Under the pieces are notes generated by a model, which was given only the letters and a program-made list of their open reading frames with translations, made no database searches and was not told the origin of the DNA. From Dromiciops gliroides (lineage: Eukaryota; Chordata; Mammalia; Microbiotheria; Microbiotheriidae): a stretch of 64,000 bases of DNA. The first letter of the stretch is position 1; every line of letters starts with the position of its first letter. Position numbers and translations under genes: made by a program. The stretch is from positions 572,206,284-572,270,283 of the forward strand of contig NC_057863.1 in assembly GCF_019393635.1 (NCBI RefSeq), given 5' to 3'. Of this stretch, positions 30,603 through 41,182 are shown one piece after another.

Positions 30603-31056
30603 GAAATGCTTAGAGGACATCCTAAGGTGAAGATGTATAGTAAGCAATTGATAAGGTTGGGTTGGAGCTCGGGAGACAGATAAGGAACGTATCTGAAAAT
30701 TTGGGAGTCATCCACATAGAGATTATAACTGAATACATGGAAGCTGATGAGATCTCTGGGAGAGCATGCACAGAGACAAGTTTCAGGCCAGAGTCCTGGG
30801 CTATGTGCACAAAGGGAGGCCAGGGCATGGGTCATGGTCCATCCAAAGATATGGAGAAGAAATGGTCCAAAAAAATGGAGTAGAGTAATATCACAAATAC
30901 CCAGAGAGAAGAGAGTTTCTAGAAGAAGAGACTGACCAACAATGTCCCAAACTCAAGATTTAGAACAGATCATTGGATTTACGTTAGGAGAGTGCTGATA
31001 ATCTTGGAGAGTGCGGGGTCAGAAGTCAGATCCAAAGAGGTTGAAAAGTGAGTGTG

Positions 31057-31210
31057 AGGGGCAGCTAGGTGGTGCAGTGGATAAAGCACCAGCCCTGGAT
31101 TCAGGAGGACCTGAGTTCAAATCCGGCCTCAGACACTTAACACTAGCTGTGTGACCCTGGACAAGTCACTTAACTCTCATTGCCCTGCAAAAAAAAAAAA
31201 AAGATAATAT
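31057..31210 (+). mobile_element. Young tRNA-derived SINE, A-like subtype
   Basis: Sense copy in the L3. Target duplication AAAAGTGAGTGTGAGG at 31044-31059 and 31211-31226; the last G of the site overlaps the SINE head. Confidence 0.95.
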
Positions 31211-31260
31211 AAAAGTGAGTGTGAGGTGAGGAAGTGGGGACAATGAGTATGTACAGATTC

Positions 31261-32985
31261 TTTCACCACTACTACTTCTGTTGGTAGAGGGTCATTCCTC
31301 CCTCCTCATCTCACATCACTCAGATGTATTCCACTAGTTCCTTCACTCATGCTTCACACAAAGAGGCGGCCTTTCTCCTTGCCAATCCTAACCTTTCCTT
31401 TTTTAAGACAGAAATACAGTTTGTCATTTAAATATTAAATTTAAGATGATTAAATACAAAATCCTGTTTGTTGACATACACAAGTGATGCCATTTAGCCT
31501 ATTTTCTTCAGCAGATTGCCCCTCTAGCCTCTCATCTCTCACTAATCTCTCTCTGTCTACTGACTGCTTCCCTGGTGCCTATAAACATGTCCATCTGTCT
31601 TCTTTCCTTAAAAAATAATCTCATTTAAACCATCCATCCCTGTTACCATCTTATATCTTTCCTCTCTTTTGTGGCTAAACTTCTTGAGAAAGCTGTCTAC
31701 AATCAATGTCTCCCATTCTTTCCTGTCACTCTCTTCTAAATTTCCTACAGTCTGTCTTCCAAACTCATCATTCAACGGAAACTGCTTCCTCCAAAATTAC
31801 CAGTGATCTCTTAATTGTCAAATCTAATGGCCTTTTGATCTTCATCCATTTTGACCTCTCTGAAGTCTTTGACATTAAAGATCACTTTCTTCTCCTTGCT
31901 ATAGTCTTTTCCCTTTGGACACCATTCTCTTCCTGTTCTCCTACTTATCTAATGAATTCTACTTAGTCTCCTTTGTTTGGTCTTCATCTAGGTTGTGTCC
32001 ATTAACCATGCACATCACCTAAGTCTCTTCTCCTCTTCCTCTATATTTGTTTGATCCATCATGACTCCCTTCCCTAGGAAACTCATCCTTGGGAGATCTT
32101 AAGGCCATGGGCTCCAGAGGTTGTATTTAAGGAGCTCCTTGAGGGCAGGAAACATCTTTGTTAAAATTTGTATTTGTATCCTCAGGGCTTAGCACAGTGC
32201 CTGGTACATAGTAGGCACTTAACAGGTGTTTATTGGCTGACTCATGAACTGTCATGGATTCAATTCTCATCTCTATGCAGATAATTTAGCCCTAACTTCT
32301 CTCCACTATTCACATCTCCAACTGGATGTCCCACAGACATCTTAAACGCAACACATCCAAATATTAGCTCATTATCTTTTCCCCAAAACCCTCCCCTCTT
32401 CTAACTTCCCAATTCCTGCCATGGGCACCACCATCTTCCTAGTGACTCAGGCTTACAACCTAGATGTCATCATCTCTTCCTCATTCCCTATGGCCAACCT
32501 GTGGCCAAGTCTTGTAGTTCCATCTTTGTGAGATCTCTTGTATACACCTGACCTCTCTCCTCTGATGCTAGAACTACCTTGGTCCAGGGTTTCATCACCT
32601 CACACCTGAACTATTTCAATAGCCTTTCTGGCTGGCTGCCATGCCTTAAGTCTTTCTCTATTCCAATTCATCTTATACCCCGCTGCCAAAGTGATCTTCC
32701 TACAGCACAGACATGACTACTACTGAATAAACTCCAATGGCTCCCTGTTATCTCTAGAATCAAATATAAAATTCTGTTTGTCTTTTAAAGCTCTTTACAA
32801 CTTAGTCTTTTCCTATGTTTCCAATCTTCTTACTTTTCACTCTCTCCTCTGTGTACTCTAAGATCCAATGACATTGATCTCTTTGCTTTTCCACATCCAA
32901 AGAAGGCTCCATCTTTAGACTCCATGCATCTTCACTGGCTGTGTCCCATGCTTGGGGTACCAGAAGATCACAAGAATACCTTCTG
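31261..32985 (+). mobile_element. L3 (CR1-clade) LINE with decayed reverse transcriptase
   Basis: Plus-strand LINE remnant of about 1.7 kb. The frame at 31706-31966 encodes DLSEVFDIKDHF, a decayed form of the reverse-transcriptase segment DLSxAFDTxDH. Further on, TCTCTATGCAGATAATTTAG (about 32270-32289) is the decayed YADD region, and CCTCACACCTGAACTATTTC to ACCCCGCTGCCAAAGTGATC matches the L3 3' coding part. An L2/L3 3' tail is inserted at about 32105-32248. Many stops and shifts, so it is inactive. Confidence 0.78.
32105..32248 (+). repeat. L2/L3 3' tail inserted within L3
   Basis: AAGGAGCTCCTTGAGGGCAG, TATCCTCAGGGCTTAGCACA, GCCTGGTACATAGTAGGCAC and TTTATTGGCTGACTC: a LINE end placed in the middle of another LINE's coding part, in the same orientation. 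Confidence 0.75.
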
Positions 32986-33435
32986 TAATAAATACTGTCT
33001 GAATTGAATTGGAGACCCTGGAATCTCATGGTGTTACATGTTTCTGCCAAGAGAATCCCATTTGACTCCTTTCCCTCTCTCCCCCCTTCTTCCTTACTCT
33101 GCATTGGCAGGATTGCAGGAGAAATGGTGGGTTTACAAATCAATCCAGAACCACTGGCTGCTTCCCAACCAGCAGTGTTGGCTACTCATTGTCTCAGCCC
33201 AGCTGGAGGTACATTGCCTCCTCCTATGGTGCTAACAAAGTTGGCAGCATCACAAAGCTTTGTACATTCTTAGTTAACTTGCTTCTAGCTTGGCCTACCT
33301 AGGTAGCTCATTTGTAAGAATAAGGAAACATCAGTAAGAAGGAGTTTTTTCTAATGAAAGCATCCAAGCTCTATCTCTATGGCCCATCATCTGTGCTATG
33401 AAATCTTTTCAACTGTTATAGATTCTAAAGAGACA
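32986..33435. other. Unassigned sequence
   Basis: No repeat recognised. An 89-codon plus ORF (33004-33273) and a 113-codon minus ORF (32802-33143) compete and lack domains. No gene is called. Confidence 0.3.
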
Positions 33436-33640
33436 ATGAAGACATAGGATTATAGATTTAGAGTGGGAAAGGACTTTAGAGGCCACTAAGCCCCATACCT
33501 TCATTTTAGACATGAGGGAATCAAGGTTTCTTTGCCCTGGGTCAGACAACTAATAACTCCCTCAGGTAGAATTTGCACCAAGGTCTTCTTAACCCCAAGA
33601 CCAGTGCCCAATCCACTCTACCAAACTACCTTTAAATGCT
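33436..33640 (-). repeat. MIR/MIR3-like remnant
   Basis: GAAAGGACTTTAGAGGCCAC, CCTTCATTTTAGACATGAGG, TGGGTCAGACAACTAATAAC and CAAGACCAGTGCCCAATCCA in antisense order. Confidence 0.7.
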
Positions 33641-34569
33641 TCCTATTCATTTTCCACAGAGTTCAGATAGCCATATCTCATCACTAGTGGTTCCATGAAT
33701 TGGTGACATTACTCCATGCAATCACACGTCTCTGTAACCTCTATTCACACACTTAATGTCACCAAAAACTGTAAAAAACAACAAGAGGCCTATCTGGAAA
33801 CTTCTGTCAGCTGCCATTTTCTTTCAAGACCAAAGTGCAAATTAAATTTACATCTGTCTCTTGACACCCTCTAGGAGGGCACCATATTTGGCCCAAATCA
33901 ATCAATTCCTTCAAAACTTTAACTGATGATGTGAAACACCTCCTGACAGAATTGAAGCAAATCTAATTGCAATCAGTCAAGTGCTGTCTTCTCAGCTTCA
34001 ATTAAACACCTTGTATTGGTCACCAAGAGTGGAAATGACACCAAGACAAATAGAGAAAACTGAGCAGACTGTGGTCCTAATGAACAACACAAGGGTAGAA
34101 ATAGGAAGTCAGGTGCTTGAACAGATTGGGAGTTTGCTCTGCTTTCTTAGTTCCTTATAGGACATTCAAAGGAAAGGCCTGGAAAAGATATGACTCACAA
34201 ATCAATGTGGCCAAAATATAATTAAGTCCAGAAGTGGTGCCTTTGGGTGTAAGACAAGAAGAGCAAAGATCCTGATGATCCTGATAGCAAATTCATGTAC
34301 CTTGACCTACATGACCCCTAAATGGTATCTGAGATGAATGGTATTTAACTTTGCTTGGGGAGGGAAATAGAGGGCAGCAAGGCAGGGAGAGCAGTATTGG
34401 GGTTTATGAGATAATATCACCTTAAATTCTATTATACCAACTGGTAGGGATTCCAAGCACAACACAACAGGCCCATGGAGAGAAATGACTGCTTACATTA
34501 GAAAAGCTGCAAGGGACTTTTGAGTAAAACTCTCCTATCAAGGTACATGGTAGAAAACCCACTACCTAA
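33641..34569. other. Repeat-poor block, candidate conserved noncoding element
   Basis: About 900 bp without a recognised repeat. The section at 33780-34060 has AT-rich non-repetitive composition with homeobox-like words (GCAAATCTAATTGCAATCAG, TTCAATTAAACACCTTG). Its function is inferred only from composition and absence of repeats. Confidence 0.35.
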
Positions 34570-34885
34570 GATCTCTGTTACTACAGTCAAGTGACCTTTG
34601 ACAAGTTCCTTAACCTCCCTGGGACTTGGTGTAAAAGAGGCAGTTGGACTGAGTGGTCACTTCAGTCTCCTCTAGCTCTAAATATATAATCCTACCTGAC
34701 CACACATGTATGGCCCATACTACTGCAAAAAACCTTCCATGGTTCTTTGGGCCTAGCTTCTTTTACAGCAAGCTATTTCTGCTCTGGACATAATGCTCTT
34801 TTCTGGAAACTTCTGGAAGGAGGCACAGAATAGAGTGGCTAGAATGCTAAACATGTAATCCGGAAGACCTGGTTTCAAACCCTAC
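34570..34885 (+). repeat. MIR remnants
   Basis: A MIR 3' half (CTTTGACAAGTTCCTTAACC to AGTCTCCTCTAGCTCTAAAT, about 34570-34695) and a separate MIR head (AGAATAGAGTGGCTAGAATG, GAAGACCTGGTTTCAAACCC, about 34815-34885). Confidence 0.6.
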
Positions 34886-35102
34886 TTTGTTTTTAAGACT
34901 TCTGATCAATGAAATGATCAACTAAAATTCCAGAGGACCCACTCAACTCTTGACAGAGAGGGGATGTCTCTGAGGTCAATCTGCCTCAGGGTACAGATTG
35001 AGACATAATTTTTGAACATGGCTAATGTGGGTTGTTTTTGTTTTGTTTTTTGCTTCACTATCCATATTTGATTCAAGAGCTTTGTTTTGTTTTTCTTTTT
35101 AA
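34886..35102 (+). mobile_element. L1 3'-end fragment
   Basis: ACTTCTGATCAATGAAATGA, ATTCCAGAGGACCCACTCAA, GACAGAGAGGGGATGTCTCT, CATGGCTAATGTGGGTTGTT and a GTTTTTTGCTTCACTATCC block are the sense order of a marsupial L1 3' UTR (from memory). Confidence 0.6.
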
Positions 35103-35257
35103 TGTTTTTTTATTTTATTTTTGAGGCAATTGGGGTTATGTGACTTGCCCAGGGTCACACAGCTAGTTAAGTGTTAAGTGTCTGAGGCCGGATTTGAACT
35201 CAGGTCCTCCTGAATCCAGGGCCGGTGCTCTATCCACTGCGCCACCTAGCTGCCCCT
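35103..35257 (-). mobile_element. Young tRNA-derived SINE, B subtype
   Basis: Reversed copy. Target duplication of the form GTTTTTCTTTTT(T)AA at 35089-35102 and 35258-35272. Confidence 0.94.
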
Positions 35258-35272
35258 GTTTTTCTTTTTTAA

Positions 35273-35995
35273 ATTAATATATTTTATTTTTTCCCCAATT
35301 AAATGTTAAAACAATTTTTTAACATTTTAGAAAAAGGTTTTGAGGTCCAAATTCTATCCCTCCCTTGAATCCCCACTTCCTCATATGATAAACAATCCAT
35401 TAGTTTATATATGTGCAATAATGTAAAACACTTCCATATTAGTCATTTTGTATAAGAAGACTGGATTTAAAAAAAAAAAGAATGAAAGAAAAAGAAAGTA
35501 AAAAAGAGCATACTTCAGTCTGCGTTCAGACAGCATCAGTTCTTTCTTTGGAAGTAGACAGCATGCTTCATCATGAGTCCTGTGGAATTGTCTTGGATAA
35601 CTGTATTGATGAGAATAGCAAGTCATTCATAGTTCTTCACTGTACAATATTGCTGTTATAGGGGCAGCTAGGTGGCGCAGTGGATAGAGCATTGGCCCTG
35701 GAGTCAGGAGTACCTGAGTTCAAATCCGGCCCCAGACACTTACACTTACTAGCTGTGTGACCCTGGGCAAGTCACTTAACCCCCATTGCCTCACTAAAAC
35801 AAAACAAACAAACAAAAAAAACCCCACAATATTGCTGTTACTATATATAATGTTCTCCTGGTTCTGCTCACTTCACTTTGCATCAGTTCATGTATGTCCA
35901 GGTTTTCCTGAAATCATCCTCCTTATCATTTTTTCTCTCTTTTTTTGTTACTACCTTGTTAAATTGTTTATATAGATATATAGAGAAATTTAAAT
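35273..35995 (-). mobile_element. L1 3'-UTR fragment, opposite orientation
   Basis: AGTTCTTTCTTTGGAAGTAG, AGCATGCTTCATCATGAGTC, AATTGTCTTGGATAACTGTA, TGTTCTCCTGGTTCTGCTCA, CTTCACTTTGCATCAGTTCA: reverse orientation of an L1 3' end. A SINE at 35659-35825 splits it. Confidence 0.65.
35659..35825 (+). mobile_element. Young tRNA-derived SINE, B subtype
   Basis: Sense copy inserted in the L1 sequence. Target duplication ACAATATTGCTGTTA at 35644-35658 and 35826-35840. Confidence 0.96.
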
Positions 35996-36535
35996 ATGTA
36001 ATAAAATACAATAGATAATATATGGCAAATATGGAAAAACATTTCATTTAAAAAGCTATGTTTCAGTTTCTCATGCAATTCTTCATATTATTACTCTTTG
36101 TATATTGAAATGGGTTTTTTTGATGATTAAATTCACAGTAACAACAACAAAACTGAAAATTTTTTAAAAGAGAGAGGAACACTAAGTCCTTTCCCTTCCC
36201 TTCCCAATAACTTTTTATTGCAATACAAAGCTCATAGGCCTAGAGCTAGAAAGGACCTAAGACATAGTTCTATCATTTTGTTTCTTAAGAACAGCTGTAA
36301 AATTGAAAATTGATTTTAATTCTATTTTGCTAAGACTTAATCAAGCTGAAGTTAATGTTCCCTTTTGTGGTTCCTTTCCCTTATTAACTTCACCCATATT
36401 CTGGGGAAATTTACCTAGAGGTCAAACTTTTGTCCTGTAATTACCTCTACCTTTGTAACCTCACCCATCACCCACTTTCCAAAGAAACTCTTAAGCTAAA
36501 AGGGGAAATCTCATCCATTTAAACTATTGTAGCGT
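35996..36535. other. Unassigned AT-rich sequence
   Basis: Contains a block beginning TGTAAAATTGAAAATTGATT (about 36296) and running to the SINE tail at 36536. It could be part of another LTR, but I see no matching end or target duplication. Confidence 0.3.
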
Positions 36536-37505
36536 TTGTTGTTTGTCCTTTGTTCTCAAAGAAGTAATATGGCTTGCAGTGAATGGGATTTAAAGTGAAT
36601 GTGGTAAAAATTATTTGTGGTAAGGATTAAGATTGCAGTTTTAGCTGGCCCACCCCAAGGTTACGTATGCTACTGAGGTCAGAAGGAGCTCTCCATAGGC
36701 AGCTTTTGAAGGACCTCCCCTTTTGGGGGAGGGGAGATTGAACACTCCCTGAAGGGAGGCAGGCTGCTTCTGGAACACTAGGTGTCTTATGGAACTCAAG
36801 CTTTTTGGTCTTGGCCCTCGTGCTGGTGGCATGCTCTCTCTGTCTGGCAACTCCCCTTGCAGTGGCATGTTAGCTGTTCTGGCGGCACGAGCAACTGTAG
36901 ACTTTCAGGTTTGGTGAGCTAATTATGGAAAACCCTAAATTCCTTTGAACTAGATTTATTGGGAACGGTTTGGGCAGTGAATAGGTTAAGCTTAAAGTTA
37001 AGAATATTTATCTGTATTTCTATTTTCCTATTTCCTTATCTTTGATTTTTATTAGTTTCACCTTTGTTGTTTAATTAATTCCCAAGTATTAAAATCTGAT
37101 CCTTTTGTGAACTAAAGCTTAGAGGCTCCTTTCTTATTGGCCTGGGAGAAATATCTAAAAAGGGCAGTTCAGAGCGGAGGGAGAACCTAAAAGGTCCCTC
37201 ATATTTCCAGGACCCCAATATTAAGGCGAGTCAACCAAATAACACTCTGTATATCAAATTTTGGCCCTCACATGAAGCAGGGCTATGCAAAGTCACCATC
37301 CTTACTCTCTCCCCCAGAACCATCTGGGTCCAGAGACAAGATATACATCAAGAGGACTGGAGATGGTGCTGGATATTTGAGGCCACTTGGGGTAAATGAC
37401 TTGCCCAGGGTCACACAGCTGGTAGTGTCAAGTGTCTAAAGTCAGGATTTGAACTCAGGCCCTCCTGACTCCAGCGCCAGTGCTCTATTCACTGTGCCCC
37501 ATAGA
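36536..37505 (-). repeat. Composite SINE split by a solo LTR
   Basis: Reversed composite SINE. The tail is at 36536-36599 (GTTGTTTGTCCTTTGTTCTC, CTTGCAGTGAATGGGATTTA). The rest is at 37273-37505 (GCAGGGCTATGCAAAGTCAC, AGAACCATCTGGGTCCAGAG, then the MIR-like head to TTCACTGTGCC). Removing 36600-37272 and one TGAA restores the continuous repeat seen at 25565 and 58650. Confidence 0.85.
36600..37272 (+). mobile_element. Solo LTR of an endogenous retrovirus (673 bp)
   Basis: Begins TGTGGTAAAA and ends TTGGCCCTCACA, so it has TG/CA ends and a short terminal inverted repeat TGTG/CACA. The 4-bp target duplication TGAA lies at 36596-36599 and 37273-37276. It sits inside a SINE whose two halves rejoin when it is removed. 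ATTAAA near 37088 is a possible poly-A signal and suggests plus sense, though this is weak. No internal retroviral genes are adjacent. The sequence does not resemble the 380-bp LTR at 10002. Confidence 0.85.
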
Positions 37506-37799
37506 TATTGTAGCAACTCCCATAATCCCTTCCCTGAAGATTAATATCATCTAAAGACTGCTCCCATCATCTGAGAACCTATGTCTTATGACTTTTTTTG
37601 CATAATCAAGCAGAACAAATTTTCTTATTTATCTCCCCAAAAATGTACATATTATTCACATCCTGCATTGATTATGCATTCATTCTGAATATTAGTCCAT
37701 CACCTGTCTATGAGGAAGTAGATAGGATTCTCCATTACCAGTCCTCTGGAATCCCAAATGATTATTGTGTTAATTAGACTTCTTAAATCTCTCAAAGGT

Positions 37800-38265
37800 T
37801 CACTTCTTTTTTAGTTTTCAGCATTCATTTTTGTAAGATTTTGAGTTCCAAATTTTTCTTTCTCCTTCCCTTCCCCCTCTCAAGACAGCAAATAATCTGA
37901 TATAGGTTATATGTAAACAATGATGTTAAACAAATTTCCACATTAGTTGTGTTGTGAAAAAACAATCAGAAAAGGGAAAAACCATGAGAAAGAAAAACAA
38001 AAACAAAAAAAGTGAAAACAGTATGCTTCAATCTGAATTTAGAATCCATAGTTCTTTCTCTGGAAGTGGAGAGCATATTCCATCATAAATCTTTTGGAAT
38101 TATCCTGAATCATTGTATTGCTGAGAAGAGCTAAGTCTGTTGATCAACTAAGTCATAGTTGGTCATCACACAATGTTGCTGTTACTGTGTACAATGTTCT
38201 CCCAGTTCTGTTCACTTGGCTATACATCAGTTCATACAAGAGAGTAAGGTGAGAACAAGAGAAAA
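37800..38265 (-). mobile_element. L1 3'-UTR fragment
   Basis: GAGTTCCAAATTTTTCTTTC, ATTTCCACATTAGTTGTGTT, AGTTCTTTCTCTGGAAGTGG, CAATGTTGCTGTTACTGTGT and TGTTCTCCCAGTTCTGTTCA: the same family and orientation as 35273-35995. Confidence 0.65.
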
Positions 38266-38299
38266 TAGCTTTTTGTTCAGTTTTTAAAATTAAATTTGA

Positions 38300-38632
38300 C
38301 TTTTAAATCCTACTCCTAACACTAGCTATGAGACATTGGGCAAGTCACTTAACCACTTTTGCCATCAGTTTGGGAGAATTAATCGAATTACTTCTTTTTT
38401 TCTCTTTTTTTTGTTGTTTGTGTTTTTTGGTTGTTTTTGTTTTGTTTTGCTTTTGTGAGGAATCGGGGTTAAAGTGACTTGCCCAGGGTCACACAGCTAG
38501 TAAATGTCAAATGTCTGAGGCCAGATTTGAACTCAGGTCCTGACTCCAGGGCTGGTGCTCTATCCACCTAGCTGCCCCTGAATTACTTCTAAGGGTCCTT
38601 CCATCTCCAAATGTATCATCCTACAATCCAAG
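38300..38632 (+). repeat. MIR split by a young SINE
   Basis: CTATGAGACATTGGGCAAGT, CACTTTTGCCATCAGTTTGG, then after the insert TAAGGGTCCTTCCATCTCCA. Confidence 0.65.
38396..38579 (-). mobile_element. Young tRNA-derived SINE, B-like subtype
   Basis: Reversed copy with a T/TTGTTT-rich tail side. Target duplication GAATTACTTCT at 38385-38395 and 38580-38590. Small deletions occur in the head (GGTCCTGACTCC, TATCCACCTAGC). Confidence 0.93.
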
Positions 38633-38959
38633 GCTTATAGAGGGAGAGTTTCCCCTGGTCATTCCCAAGTACCACCTTGTAAGTAGAGGGAAAGGAATCA
38701 AGTAGGACCACTCTATAACATCAGAAATGGGAAACCAGTAAGATTTGCCTCAGTGAGAACCTGTCTTCTCCTCATCAAACCCACAATCCTTGGTTGTGTC
38801 ACTGAGATGCCCTAGCCTAGGAGGAATCCCCCTTCACCTTCAAACTCCTGATTGATTAAGAGGAAGAATAAAATCTTGGTAAAGTTAACGGCTCATAAGA
38901 TCATCCCTGACCCTCTTGCTCCTTCTGTCTGGCCTGAAACACCTAAGTGGAGGGAGGGA

Positions 38960-39165
38960 GAAAGGAAGCAAACATTTATTAAACACCTGCTATGTGCCAG
39001 ACACTATACTAAGTGCTTTACAAATATTATCTCATTTAATCCTTATGACAACCTCATGGGGGTGGTACTATTGTTATTTCCATTTACAGTTGAAGAAACT
39101 GAGGCAGAGAGAAGTTAAGTGGTTTGTCCAGGGTCATATGACCAGTTCTCTCAACCAACTTCCCC
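38960..39165 (-). repeat. MIR
   Basis: AAACATTTATTAAACACCTG, CCAGACACTATACTAAGTGC, ATTATCTCATTTAATCCTTA and GAAGAAACTGAGGCAGAGAG in antisense order. The overlapping ORFs here are MIR-derived. Confidence 0.85.
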
Positions 39166-39338
39166 TCCAGTGTGTGAGACTGGATGGCATCCTTTACCCT
39201 TATCCCCTCTTCCCTTTCTCTATTTCCCCATGTCCCGGTCCACCTGATACTAGTGCCTTTCCTCTGTTGGATAGTTTCCAATTTATCCTGCATATAGGTT
39301 GTTTGTACATAGTTGTGTGGGGATTAAAATTGTCTCTT

Positions 39339-39461
39339 AGAGGCAACTAGGTGGCACAGTGGATAAAGCACTGGCCTCCTGAATTCAAATCCAGCTTCAG
39401 ACACTTGACACTTACTAGCTATATGACCCTGTAAGGCACTTAACCCTCATTGCCCCCCCCC
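39339..39461 (+). mobile_element. Young tRNA-derived SINE, A subtype, internally shortened
   Basis: Sense copy lacking about 15 bp after GCACTGGCC and a further few bases in the CCTGGGCAAGTC block. Its tail is a C run plus AAA. Target duplication AAATTGTCTCTT at 39327-39338 and 39462-39473. Confidence 0.9.
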
Positions 39462-39473
39462 AAATTGTCTCTT

Positions 39474-40107
39474 TTATTGTAGGTTAGAGCTCTGAGCCAA
39501 TGCCACTTTATTAAAGGGTCCATAATCCCCTCTAATGAAATGGACCTCAGATCTTCCTCACAATCTGAGATGCCTCCTTCTTCCAGGACCTTGTTTTCAT
39601 ACGGTTTGATACCCAAATATGCAAAAAGGCATGGTGAAATACAGTATCTCATTGGCTGGTAGTCCTTGCTTTTGAGAACCAAAAATGGCTTAGCAGGTAA
39701 ATCACAGATTGGGTGAAGCATGGGGCATCTCTTCTAAGTGGTCATGAGATTGTCACTTGCTCATGTTGGATAAGAGAGAGAAGTCCAGAGGTACAAAATA
39801 AGTTGGGGAACTTTCCAAAGCATCAAGGCATCTCACCCACAGTGAGTTCAGACGTGGAATTTGAGTAAACCAGAATAGAGATACCTATGTCAGCATTTTC
39901 ATGGTGCAAATGAGCCTCATAGCTTGGTAAACAAGTACAGAACATTACATTAAAGTTTGAGACCCACCATAAGAACCCATCTATCCCGATATGATTTATG
40001 TAGAATATCGAACTGATTAATTCTGATTGGAATTGAGCAGGGGTCCAAATGAATTATTCCTCAAATTCCTTTGTATTTAAACCCTCCCCCTCCCCATTTC
40101 CTACCCT
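39474..40107. other. Unassigned sequence
   Basis: No repeat recognised. A 93-codon minus ORF (39440-39721) overlaps the end of the SINE and has no domain. Confidence 0.3.
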
Positions 40108-40216
40108 CCATTAAATTGTGAGCTCCTGGGAAATAGAGATTGCCTTTTGCCTTCCTTGGGTCCCTAGCCCTTAGCACAATGCCTGATGGATAGCAGGTGC
40201 TTAACAAATATTCATT
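40108..40216 (+). repeat. L2/L3 LINE 3' tail
   Basis: AAATTGTGAGCTCCTGGGAA, CCCTAGCCCTTAGCACAATG, CCTGATGGATAGCAGGTGCT, ending TTCATTG. Confidence 0.8.
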
Positions 40217-40580
40217 GTTCCAAGACAATTCCAAAGGACTCATGATGGAAAATGCTCTCCACATCCAGAAAAAGAACTATGCAATCTGAATGCAGATTGA
40301 GGCAAACTATTTTCACTTTTTGGGGGGTTTTCTTTCTTTCTTAAGGTTTTTCCCTTTGTTCTGATTCTTCTTTCACAACCTAATGTGGCAATACATGATT
40401 GTAATGTGTATAACCTGTATCAGATCGGTTGCTGTCTTGTGGAGGGGAGGAGGAAGGGAGGAAGGGAGAAAAATTTGCAACTCAAAATCTTTTAAAGACA
40501 AATGTTGAAAACTAGCTTTACATGTAACTGGAAAAATTTTAATACTATTAAGATTGAGAAAAAATATATTCATTGTCTGA
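40217..40580 (+). mobile_element. L1 3'-end fragment with GGGAGGAAGG tract
   Basis: AAAGGACTCATGATGGAAAA, CTCTCCACATCCAGAAAAAG, CAATCTGAATGCAGATTGAG, a GGGAGGAAGGGAGGAAGG tract, then GCAACTCAAAATCTTTTAAA and ATGTTGAAAACTAGC: sense L1 3' UTR of marsupial type. Confidence 0.65.
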
Positions 40581-41002
40581 CCCTACTTGGGGTGGGGGGT
40601 GGGAGGTGGAGGGAGGGATCTTGTATTGGACCTTAAAACAGAAACAAAAACATAGTGTATTACCGGCCTGTCCAACTTTTCTGTGAGCCTCCCCCAGCAC
40701 CCTCCAACTAGTGTTAACAGACCAGAATAGTTACCATCTTGGAAGTGGGGAGAACCCTCACATAGTTCAAAGTCACAGAGTAGAAAGGCCCACAATAACT
40801 ACCATACAGAGAGACTCCAAAGAAATAAAATGGTCTCAGGTTAGGGTAAGAATAGGTCTTTCCAACTGTGAGGATCCAGAAAGAATTTAGGACATGAAGC
40901 AGTCACACTCTACAAAACTGGGTGTCTGCTGTTGCTCTTATTTTGACTAAAGACCTAACTAACTTGGCCAAGAAAAAAATGCCTGTTGCTATGGAATCCA
41001 GA

Positions 41003-41182
41003 TTGATGCAGGGTAGCAGAGTAAATAGAGTGTCGGGTTTGGGATCAATGACACTCGAGTTCAAATCCCACCTCAGCTGCCCACTAGCAACCTCGGACCT
41101 CCGTTTCCTCATCTATAAACTGAAGGGGTTGGCCCTGAAAACCGCTAAGGTCTGTTCCAGCCCTAAGTCTATGATCCTATGT
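41003..41182 (+). repeat. MIR
   Basis: GGGTAGCAGAGTAAATAGAG, CTCGAGTTCAAATCCCACCT, CGTTTCCTCATCTATAAACT and GGTCTGTTCCAGCCCTAAGT in sense order. Confidence 0.75.

Larger units (their letters stand above)
29506..31260 (-). mobile_element. L3 (CR1-clade) LINE, 3' half with decayed reverse transcriptase
   Basis: A minus-strand LINE running from its 3' end (29506) towards its reverse-transcriptase region. Landmarks: GAAGGGCTTTTCAGACAAGT, TGGTCAGACCTGTGCTGTAG, GGGAGTCATCCACATAGAGA. The 207-codon minus frame at 30212-30835 contains LYVDDSQIF, a form of the YxDD catalytic motif, and then runs into translated SINE, showing the ORF is broken. Three young SINEs interrupt it (29745-29900, 30451-30602, 31057-31210). 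It meets a plus-strand L3 at about 31260. Confidence 0.78.

Noticed and set aside
36296..36535. A possible third LTR beginning TGTAAAATTG
   Set aside because: No matching CA end, target duplication or poly-A signal could be fixed, so only noted as unassigned sequence.
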